From Janthinobacterium saanense (GTDB lineage: Bacteria > Pseudomonadota > Gammaproteobacteria > Burkholderiales > Burkholderiaceae_D), in NCBI RefSeq assembly GCF_014200675.1, contig NZ_JACHCI010000001.1:434001-498000 (forward strand): a DNA stretch of 64,000 nt. The letters are read 5' to 3'. Both the position numbers and the translations under genes were made by a program. Shown piece by piece: positions 42,292 through 49,491 of the stretch (its first letter is position 1; each line of letters begins with the position of its first letter). Under the pieces are notes generated by a model that worked only from the letters and a program-made list of their open reading frames with translations, did not search any database and was not told the DNA's origin.

Positions 42292-44022
42292 ATGACGACG
42301 GAAAACAAGGGCAGCGCCATCGAGGCTGCTTCCACCGACTGGGCCGACAAGCATTATCTGCTGGTCGATGATTTTATCGGCATCCGCATCCTGCTGCGCG
42401 AATCGCTGCGCAACCTGGGCGCGCGCCATATCGACCAGGCGGCCAGCGGCGGCGAAGCCATGAAGCTGCTGGCCAAGACGCGCTACGACGTGGTGCTGTG
42501 CGATTACAACCTGGGCGAAGGCAAGAACGGCCAGCAAGTGCTGGAAGAGACGCGCGTGCGCAACCTGACGGCGCCATCCAGCGTGTGGCTGATGGTGTCG
42601 GCTGAAAAAAGCGTGGAGTCGGTGATGGGCGCGGCCGAGCACCAGCCCGACGCCTACCTGATCAAGCCGATCACGGAAGGCGTGCTGCTGACGCGTTTGA
42701 ACCGCGTGTGGCACAAGAAGCAGGTGTTCCGCGAAATCGACCAGGCTTGCCTGGAAAAGGATTATCTGCGGGCCGCCAAGCTGTGCGACGCGCAGATCGG
42801 GATGAACAAGCTGCACGAACTGGAATTGCTGCGCATGAAAGCCAGCTTGCTGCTGAAAAGCGGCGAACCGGAAAAGGCCCGCGCCGTGTATGAAAAAGTG
42901 CTGGCCGAACGCGATTACAGCTGGGCCAAGGCGGGCCTGGGCAAGATCCGCATGAATAACGGCGAACACGAGGCGGCGCGGCAGATCTTCCAGGGCGTGA
43001 TCGTTGAAAACAAGTATTACATCGACGCCTACGACCAGATGGCGGTGGCCTACCAGTTGATGGGCCAGCACGAGGAAGCCTGCGGCGTGCTGGAAAAAGC
43101 GGCCCGGCTGTCGCCCAATTCCGTGCCGCGCCAGCGTAGCCTGGGCCAGGCGGCGCTCAAGATAGGCAATGTCCCGATGGCGGAAAAGGCTTTCCGCAAA
43201 TGCGTCTCCATCGGTGAATTTTCCGTCATGAAGACGCCCGACGCCTATCTGGGCCTGGCGCGCGTCTGCGGCCTGAAAAACGTCGCCAAGGAAGCGCTGC
43301 AATGGCTGTTGCTGGCGCAGCGCGAATTCCCGCCCGAGCAGATCGGCTTGCGCTCCAAGATCACGGAAGGCATGGTGTATCACGAAACCGGTGATTACCG
43401 GCGTGCGCGCGCCTGCGGCGATGAACTCGAAGCGATGCTGGCCGAGGATCCCGTGCGGCCGGATAAAAGCATCTGCATGGAGATGGCTACCTTGCTGTTC
43501 GCCGTCGGCGTGAAGGATGCGCCGGCCGGCCTGCTGTGCTACGTGGTCAAGAATAACCACGACAACCAGGTGGTGCAGGACGAAGTGCAAAAGATATTCG
43601 ACAAGGCGAAGATGGGCGATGAAGGCGCGAGCCTGATCAACGCCGCGCGCAAGGAAGCGTCGGACCTGATGAACAAGGGCGTGCTGCTGTGGAAGACCGA
43701 CAAACTCAACGAGGCGGTCGAATGGATGCGCGCGGCGCGCGAAAAACTGCCGAACAATTTGCGCATCCTGTTCAACTCCGCGCAAATCATCGTGTCCTTT
43801 TTGCAGCAGCGCGGCTACCAGCAGGCGCTTTCTGAGGAAGCGATGGAAGTGTTGCTATATGTAGACAAAATTGCACCGGGACAGCAGCGTTTCGCGCAAT
43901 TGATGGAGCAATTATTGCAACTGACACCGCCGCCCGTGCCCGAAGGGCAGGCCGTGGTGCTTGAAAAAGCCGTGGCTGTGGCGGAAAAACCCGTAAAACC
44001 CGTGCGTGGCCGTGTCGGATGA
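42292..44022 (+). CDS. Response regulator with TPR output domain
   Basis: A 576-residue protein. Receiver domain about 20-135 with Asp26/Asp27, phosphoacceptor Asp71 in VVLCDYNLGEG and Lys125 in YLIKPI; the rest (about 145-530) is a long run of TPR-like helix pairs (AYDQMAVAYQLMGQHEEACGVLEKAARLSPNS; ARACGDELEAML). No DNA-binding domain, so output is by protein binding. Receiver-TPR proteins of this kind occur in gamma- and beta-proteobacteria next to a small HK, as here. The earlier frame start (42220) lies inside the kinase gene. Confidence 0.87.
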   Translation: MTTENKGSAIEAASTDWADKHYLLVDDFIGIRILLRESLRNLGARHIDQAASGGEAMKLLAKTRYDVVLCDYNLGEGKNGQQVLEETRVRNLTAPSSVWLMVSAEKSVESVMGAAEHQPDAYLIKPITEGVLLTRLNRVWHKKQVFREIDQACLEKDYLRAAKLCDAQIGMNKLHELELLRMKASLLLKSGEPEKARAVYEKVLAERDYSWAKAGLGKIRMNNGEHEAARQIFQGVIVENKYYIDAYDQMAVAYQLMGQHEEACGVLEKAARLSPNSVPRQRSLGQAALKIGNVPMAEKAFRKCVSIGEFSVMKTPDAYLGLARVCGLKNVAKEALQWLLLAQREFPPEQIGLRSKITEGMVYHETGDYRRARACGDELEAMLAEDPVRPDKSICMEMATLLFAVGVKDAPAGLLCYVVKNNHDNQVVQDEVQKIFDKAKMGDEGASLINAARKEASDLMNKGVLLWKTDKLNEAVEWMRAAREKLPNNLRILFNSAQIIVSFLQQRGYQQALSEEAMEVLLYVDKIAPGQQRFAQLMEQLLQLTPPPVPEGQAVVLEKAVAVAEKPVKPVRGRVG

Positions 44023-44086
44023 TAAACTAGCGGCCAGCGTCGGCTTGCCCGCGCTGGAGTTGCTTTATAACAATAAGGATGAAAAT

Positions 44087-44302
44087 ATGCGTGATGTGGT
44101 CAATGAAGTCTACAAAAAAATGAAAGTCGGCAGCATTGCCTGGGTACGCCCGGTAGCCGCCAAGGGCGATACGCTGGAAACATTCCAGAACTCGTACGAG
44201 CATGCCAAGGCATTGGCGGACGAGGGCCTGATCACCATCGGTGACGTCAAACGCCAGCCAGACAACCTGATCGAAGCGATCCGCATTCACCGCATCGCCT
44301 GA
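44087..44302 (+). CDS. Small conserved-looking protein, 71 aa
   Basis: ATG at 44087 with AAGGA seven bases upstream gives a protein beginning MRDVVNEVYKKMKVGSIAWVRP. No domain recognised; mixed charge, no membrane segment. A GTG start at 44006 would overlap the previous gene and give 98 residues but has no ribosome-binding site. Its role relative to the two-component genes is unknown. Confidence 0.6.
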   Translation: MRDVVNEVYKKMKVGSIAWVRPVAAKGDTLETFQNSYEHAKALADEGLITIGDVKRQPDNLIEAIRIHRIA

Positions 44303-44325
44303 TCATGCCGCTGCTCCAGGGCAGC

Positions 44326-45060
44326 TTACGCTTTACCTGCCGCCTTGGGCGCCGCGCGTTTTGCGGGCGCCTTGCGGGCTGGCACCTTGGCCTTGACGGT
44401 GCTTTTTCCTGTGCTTCTACCGACGTTCGCGCCCGTACCTGATGCTGCAGGCTGGGCCCGTTTGCTTGCCGGTGGTTTTGTTTTAGCGGCATCTGCGGAA
44501 CCCGCCGCGCCGCCTGGCGCTTCCGGCGACATGGCCGTCGACACCGCCTGTTTGAATTGATCCTGTAATAAATTCCACCAAGCATTCGGATTGGCCAGTT
44601 GCGCTGCCGCATGGTTGCTGGCTTCAGCAGGCGCCGCCGGCGGTGGCGCCGGTGCTGGTTCAGGCGCCGCTGCCGGGGCGCTCGCCGATGGCGCCGGCTG
44701 CTGGAAGAAGGCGGAAGCGTAGGGCGCCGATTCAAACAGCGATTTTTCGCTCGCTTCAGGCTGGTTCATGGCTGCCGCCAGCGAGGCGCCCATGGATTTC
44801 AGGGTGGCGATGGTGCCGCGCTGCACTTCCAGCGCCTGGATACTGCCGCGCAGCATGCTGGTATTCAAGTTCAGCCAGGCTTCGACCGCCTTCAAGTCAT
44901 TGATTTTCTTGTCCAGTTCTTCCACCGACAAGGTGGGCGCCGTGATGCCGGGCACGCCCATGCCAGGCACGCTCATGCTGCCCCACAGGTTCTTGACGAA
45001 GTCGAGCGTATCGGTCACAGCTGCTGCGCCGGGCATCTGGGGCATTTTCGGATAGTCCAT
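44326..45060 (-). CDS. phaM: PhaM-like polyhydroxyalkanoate granule-associated protein
   Basis: A 244-residue protein: N-terminal helical part (TLDFVKNLWGSMSVPGMGVPGIT; LSVEELDKKINDLKAVEAWLNLNTSMLRGSIQALEVQRGTIATLKSMG as helices), a Pro/Ala-rich linker, and a Lys/Ala-rich C-terminal tail (KAKVPARKAPAKRAAPK) like histone H1. PhaM from Ralstonia binds PHA granules, DNA and the synthase and activates it. AGGAG is 8 bases before ATG. It shows that the organism makes PHA, although the synthase is not in this window. Confidence 0.87.
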   Translation of the reverse strand: MDYPKMPQMPGAAAVTDTLDFVKNLWGSMSVPGMGVPGITAPTLSVEELDKKINDLKAVEAWLNLNTSMLRGSIQALEVQRGTIATLKSMGASLAAAMNQPEASEKSLFESAPYASAFFQQPAPSASAPAAAPEPAPAPPPAAPAEASNHAAAQLANPNAWWNLLQDQFKQAVSTAMSPEAPGGAAGSADAAKTKPPASKRAQPAASGTGANVGRSTGKSTVKAKVPARKAPAKRAAPKAAGKA

Positions 45061-45223
45061 GCGGTAGTCTCCTGGTAGGTCGATGCCCTTAGCGTAGCAG
45101 ATATCAGCTTGCAACTGACGTAATCTGGCTGACATTTTTCATCTACATTTTCTTACATAAAAGCTGATCCCTAGCGTGCTCTTCCACGGCAGAAATAGTG
45201 CAAGAGGCGTTACACTAGCAGCC

Positions 45224-46348
45224 ATGACGCCCGCTTCCTTCTTTTCGCCGCCGCGCCGCCGCACCGTCGTCTTTATCGTGGTGATCGTGCTGCTGCATGT
45301 GCTGGCGCTCGATTGGCTCAGTTCGCACACCGGGACGGCGCATCCGGCGCAAGAGTCCATGCGCGTGGTGGACATGGAATTGATCGCCGAGCCTCCCAAG
45401 CCCTTGCCGGTGACGCCACCACCGCCGCCACCGAAGCTCAGGCCGCAGCCCAAGCCGCGGCCGCCGCCACCGCCGCCGCTGGAAACGCCATTGCCATCGA
45501 GCGTGGCGGCTCAATTGACGGCGCCCCCCAGCGATGTTCCGGAAGGCCCTGTGGCGCCGCCGGCTGCACCGGTCATTGCGGCGCCGCCGCCACCAGCGGC
45601 AGCTGCGCCTGAACCGGCGGCGGCACCGGCACCTGAGCCTGCGCCGCCCGTCGCCGCGCCACCGCATTACAAGATCAATGTGCCCGCCTCGGCTGAATTT
45701 GACATGCAGGTGGACCGCCGCGACGCCGATGGCACCAAATGGAAAGGCGTGGCGGCCATGTCGTGGCAAAATAAGGGCGACAACTACCAGTTGAAGCTGG
45801 AAGTCGGCTTGAGTATGTTGATCACACGCATCAATCTGCTGGTATTGACCAGTACAGGTATCATAGATGACAAGGGCATCGTGCCCGTCACGGCGACGGA
45901 AAAACGCAAGGGCCGCTCGCAGACGGCCACGCATTTCAATGCGGAGCAGAAAACCATCACCTTTTCTGCCAGCACGGCTTCCGTGCCCTGGTTGCCAGGG
46001 GCGCAGGACAAGGCCAGCATACCGTTCCAGCTGGCTGCCATCGGCCGCGGCGACGTGAACCAGCTGGCGGGCAATATCGATATCCAGGTCGGCGAAGAGA
46101 CGGAGGCGACCGTGTTCCGCTTCAAGCTGGTGGGACAGGAAGAAATCGATACCAGGATGGGCCGCCTGGTGACCTGGCATTTGAGCCGGCCACCGAAACC
46201 GGGCTCGTATTCGTCGCAGCTCGATATCTGGCTGGCGCCGTCCTTGCAATGGTATCCGGTACAAATACGCAATACTGAAGCGAGCGGGGCGCTCACGACG
46301 CAAACCGTCTCCAAAATTACCGTCAGTGATGACGTAACAGGAAAATAA
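45224..46348 (+). CDS. DUF3108 protein with TonB-like proline linker
   Basis: A 374-residue envelope protein: a single N-terminal transmembrane segment (VVFIVVIVLLHVLAL, about 15-29), a long Pro-rich linker (residues ~60-145, runs of Pro and KPRPPPPP) and a DUF3108 beta-rich domain (about 150-370) ending in WLAPSLQWYPVQIRNTEASG. The linker looks like that of TonB-type energy transducers. It directly adjoins a second DUF3108 gene, and the two share the WLAPSLxWYPV signature. Function unknown. Confidence 0.82.
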   Translation: MTPASFFSPPRRRTVVFIVVIVLLHVLALDWLSSHTGTAHPAQESMRVVDMELIAEPPKPLPVTPPPPPPKLRPQPKPRPPPPPPLETPLPSSVAAQLTAPPSDVPEGPVAPPAAPVIAAPPPPAAAAPEPAAAPAPEPAPPVAAPPHYKINVPASAEFDMQVDRRDADGTKWKGVAAMSWQNKGDNYQLKLEVGLSMLITRINLLVLTSTGIIDDKGIVPVTATEKRKGRSQTATHFNAEQKTITFSASTASVPWLPGAQDKASIPFQLAAIGRGDVNQLAGNIDIQVGEETEATVFRFKLVGQEEIDTRMGRLVTWHLSRPPKPGSYSSQLDIWLAPSLQWYPVQIRNTEASGALTTQTVSKITVSDDVTGK

Positions 46349-47119
46349 ATGAAACTCTTTAATCCTTTTTCTCCTTTTAAACAGATGCTGGCAGCAGGCT
46401 TGCTGGCCGCGACCATGGCGCCCGCCATGGCGGACGCACCGGTCGACCATCCCGTGATCAAGCGCGCCTTCAAGCTGGCGCCATCGGCCGACCTGAGCTA
46501 TACCATCAAGGCCAAGCAGCGCGGCATAGCCCTGGCCGGTGAATCGATCAGCAACTGGCGTGCCGGCGATGGCAAGTATTCGCTGCTGGCGGAAACCAAG
46601 GTGCCCCTGTTCGGCAAGATCCTGGAACAGCGCAGCGATGGCGCGGTGGACGATTATGGTCTGGCGCCGTCGCAATTCGTGGAAAAGCGTTTCCGCCAGG
46701 ATGCAGCGACCACCACCTTCAAGCGCGACAGCAAGACCATCGTCTTTAGCGAAGGCGACGACAGCTATCCGCTCCAGGGTGGCGAGCAAGACCGCAACAG
46801 CACAGTCTGGCAGTTGGTCAGCGTAGCCCGCGCGGCGCCCGAAAAATTCGTGCCCGGTTCGGAATGGACGTTCTTCGTGGCCGGCCGCCGCGATGCCGAG
46901 CCATGGACCTTCAAGGTGGTCAAGGAAGAAAAAGTGACGACCGGCCAGGGCGAAGTGTCCGCCGTGCACCTGGTCAAAGCGCCACCGCCGAACAAGCAGG
47001 GCCAGCAGGTCGACCTGTGGCTGGCGCCGTCGCTGGAATGGTATCCCGTGAAAGTGACGTTTGCCGACGTCGATGGCGATTACGTCGAGCAGACCTTGCA
47101 GAAGATCGTTAAAAAGTAA
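46349..47119 (+). CDS. DUF3108 family secreted protein
   Basis: A 256-residue protein with an N-terminal signal peptide (LLAATMAPAMADA, about residues 1-28) and a DUF3108 domain: LSYTIKAKQRGIALAGESISNWRAGDGKYSLLAETK, then VDLWLAPSLEWYPVKVTFADVDGDYVEQTLQKI. The ATG follows the previous stop with no gap, so the two genes act together. Likely periplasmic or outer-membrane associated; function unknown. Confidence 0.82.
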   Translation: MKLFNPFSPFKQMLAAGLLAATMAPAMADAPVDHPVIKRAFKLAPSADLSYTIKAKQRGIALAGESISNWRAGDGKYSLLAETKVPLFGKILEQRSDGAVDDYGLAPSQFVEKRFRQDAATTTFKRDSKTIVFSEGDDSYPLQGGEQDRNSTVWQLVSVARAAPEKFVPGSEWTFFVAGRRDAEPWTFKVVKEEKVTTGQGEVSAVHLVKAPPPNKQGQQVDLWLAPSLEWYPVKVTFADVDGDYVEQTLQKIVKK

Positions 47120-47180
47120 GTGCTTGCTATTATTTTAGCGGTTGATTTGTAAGGATTTTCTAAACCCAATAGCAGAAACC

Positions 47181-47207
47181 GGGGTCAGACCCTCAGGGTC
47201 TGACCCC
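47181..47207. repeat. Perfect 12-bp inverted repeat GGGGTCAGACCC
   Basis: Arms GGGGTCAGACCC (47181-47192) and GGGTCTGACCCC (47196-47207) with a TCA loop. It lies in the 257-base gap between DUF3108 and mksF. It lacks a T-run, so it is a REP-like element or factor-dependent terminator rather than a simple terminator. Confidence 0.75.
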
Positions 47208-47376
47208 AGCCTTTTGCCGTTGGGGTTTTTGTTGATGCAACATTCTGTCTGTTGCCAGCGGTAGCTACCCCCTCCCATGCGTCGATTTGCATGTCAGAAC
47301 TGATATACTGACGCCCCCGCCCCGCAGCGCCGCATTCGCCCGCTGCGCCGCCCGCTGAACACTCATCCGGAATAGA

Positions 47377-48759
47377 ATGATTGATATAATGTCAAGTGCA
47401 GCCGTGGCTGCGGATGCAAACCAGACAGAGCAAGAGCATCACGATTCTTTGCAGGCGCATTTCCAGCCGAATATTTCAGCCGATGAAATCGAGCAAGTAT
47501 TCCATCTGAAACGGGCGCAGCCGTTGCTGCAAGTGTTTACGGCCCTGTTTCATGGCGGTTTCGACGGCGTGCTGGTGCGCTTGCTGGTGTTGCGCGAGCT
47601 GGCGGCCGACGTGGCGACTTCCGCTTACACGCGTGCCGATATCAATACGAAACTGGCGTATCTGTTGCCGGAAAGCCTGGAAACAGTCTTGCTGCGCTTG
47701 CGCAGCAACCACTTGCTGGCCTGGGATGCGCAGCAGGGCGTGTACCGCGTGACGCCGATGGCGCGCAATGTGTTGTCCGCCATCGATAGCCTGCTGGGCC
47801 TGGGCCAGACCGAAGATGAAGCCGAAATGGGCTTTTTGCTGTCGCAGGTGGCCGGTGCGCAAGCCGTGGGTGGCGTGTCGGTAGAGCAATTGCAGCACTT
47901 GCTGGGACGCCTGGTGGACTTGACGGAAGAGTTTTCCGACGCCATCGCTTCCGGTTCCGAATTCCGCTTGCGCACGGCGCAGGCAAAGTGGAATATGGCT
48001 TGCGACTGGGTCGAGAAAGGGTCCGAGATCTTGCTGGCGATTACCTCGGATGAAAACGCGGATGGCGCCACCCACAAGGCGGCGCAAGCGATCGGCCGCG
48101 CACAAAGCAAGCTCCTGAACATGCAGGGCATGTTCTCGCGCGCCCTGAACCAGATCGAACGCCAGCGCGTGCACCTGGGCCAGTCGGGCCTGTCGACTAC
48201 CGACATCAAGCGCTGGCTGCTGCTGCACGAAGACCTGGCCAGCCTGGCCGAGGGCGCCATCGATCAACCGGTGGTGCCGCTGTTCTCGACGCCGGCCGAA
48301 ATGATCGACGTGGCTGAAACGGAACTGCTGTCCGAGCGCTCGGCCGGCGTGGCCAATACCGGCTTGCCCAGCGGCGAAGATGCCCCGACCACCATCAGCG
48401 ATGGCCCGGCCATGCAGCTTGAACTCGACGATTTGCTCGAACGCCTGTCGAACTTCGCCAGCCTGGGTAATTTTCCCAGCATCGGTGAAGAAGGGCCGAA
48501 GTCGGTGCCGGTGCAAGATTCCCTGCTGCCCGCCAGTTTCGCCGTGGCGTCTTACCGCGCCTCGATGCTGCCGCTGCTGGGCGATGTGTCCGAAGCGAGC
48601 TTGCAGGGCGCGACGGCCGAACTGGCCCGTTTGCCGATCACCTTTACACCGACCGACGAGATGGTCTACCTGGCCGACCCGCATGTGGCAGCCATGTCGA
48701 TCGCCTCGCTTTCACTGAATGTTTCACTTGATTTAGATAGCGGCCCAGCCGATGAATGA
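47377..48759 (+). CDS. mksF: MksF-like kleisin subunit
   Basis: A 460-residue protein with an N-terminal winged helix (LQVFTALFHGGFDGVLVRLLVLRELAADVA ... YLLPESLETVLLRLRSNHLLAWD) and a helical middle (EFSDAIASGSEFRLRTAQAKWNMACDWVEKGSEILLAI). By fold and gene order it is the kleisin of a Muk/Mks-type condensin. It overlaps the next gene by 8 bases (ATG inside). Together with MksE and the SMC it would form a ring that traps or loops DNA; in defence-type Wadjet systems this is JetA. Confidence 0.78.
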   Translation: MIDIMSSAAVAADANQTEQEHHDSLQAHFQPNISADEIEQVFHLKRAQPLLQVFTALFHGGFDGVLVRLLVLRELAADVATSAYTRADINTKLAYLLPESLETVLLRLRSNHLLAWDAQQGVYRVTPMARNVLSAIDSLLGLGQTEDEAEMGFLLSQVAGAQAVGGVSVEQLQHLLGRLVDLTEEFSDAIASGSEFRLRTAQAKWNMACDWVEKGSEILLAITSDENADGATHKAAQAIGRAQSKLLNMQGMFSRALNQIERQRVHLGQSGLSTTDIKRWLLLHEDLASLAEGAIDQPVVPLFSTPAEMIDVAETELLSERSAGVANTGLPSGEDAPTTISDGPAMQLELDDLLERLSNFASLGNFPSIGEEGPKSVPVQDSLLPASFAVASYRASMLPLLGDVSEASLQGATAELARLPITFTPTDEMVYLADPHVAAMSIASLSLNVSLDLDSGPADE

Positions 48760-49483
48760 CGATTCCCAAATCCTGATTGCGCGTCTGCTCACGCATCAAA
48801 CCCTGCGCCGCGACGAAAAGCTGGTCAAGCGCGTGCTGTCCGACGAGTTGTTCCGCGCCGAAGTCGATGCTCGCCTGCTCGCCTGCGGCCTGAAACTGCT
48901 CGACAACGTGTATGCCGACCATGTGACTCTGGCCCTGACGCGCACCATCGAACCGAAGATTTTCGGCGCGCGCGATGTGTGGCAAAACAATAATTTTGGC
49001 CTGGCCCGCGATGGCGTGGCCTTGCTGGTGGTGCTGTGGGCGCAGATCATCCTGCCCAAGCGCGAACGCCAGGAAACGCACCAGCATGCGGACGATGACC
49101 AGAACGATATGTTCGGCACCGAAAAGCCGCTGCCGCGCGCAGAAGATACCTCGATCGGCATTTCCTACAAGGCGCTGCTGTCGGACTTCGGCGACAAGCT
49201 GGGCAAGAAGACGCGCATGGACATGAATCTGGGCACGCTGGCCAAGCTGGGTTTCATCGAACGGCGCGGCGATTTCATACTCGAAGGCCCCTTGCTCGAC
49301 CTGATGATGGATACCGACGTCCTGAAAGAGCGCATCATCAATGGCGCCCTGGCCGATGTGTTCAAGCGTGCCCCGGCGCGCCTGGTAGCCGTCGACCTTG
49401 ATGCTGATCTGTCGGCCGACATCGGCGACTTGCCAGACGCCGGCGATGCCGATGATGCAGCGTCGCCCGAACTTCCTCACTGA
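48752..49483 (+). CDS. mksE: MksE-like condensin subunit
   Basis: A 243-residue protein: SQILIARLLTHQTLRRDEKLVKRVLSDELFRAEVDARLLACG at the start (key residues LLTHQTLRR and VLSDELF), then a winged-helix-rich part with DVWQNNNFGLARDGVALLVVLWAQIIL and a DUF4194-like middle (LGTLAKLGFIERRGDFILEGPL). This is the MksE/JetB type. Starts within the mksF stop region and ends 8 bases before the SMC gene, so stoichiometric co-translation is likely. Confidence 0.77.
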   Translation: MNDDSQILIARLLTHQTLRRDEKLVKRVLSDELFRAEVDARLLACGLKLLDNVYADHVTLALTRTIEPKIFGARDVWQNNNFGLARDGVALLVVLWAQIILPKRERQETHQHADDDQNDMFGTEKPLPRAEDTSIGISYKALLSDFGDKLGKKTRMDMNLGTLAKLGFIERRGDFILEGPLLDLMMDTDVLKERIINGALADVFKRAPARLVAVDLDADLSADIGDLPDAGDADDAASPELPH

Positions 49484-49491
49484 AAGCGCCC

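Noticed and set aside
45215-46969. 584-codon open frame on the minus strand opposite the DUF3108 genes
   Set aside because: His/Arg/Gly-rich shadow without start context or domain; the + strand genes have signal peptide and DUF3108 features.
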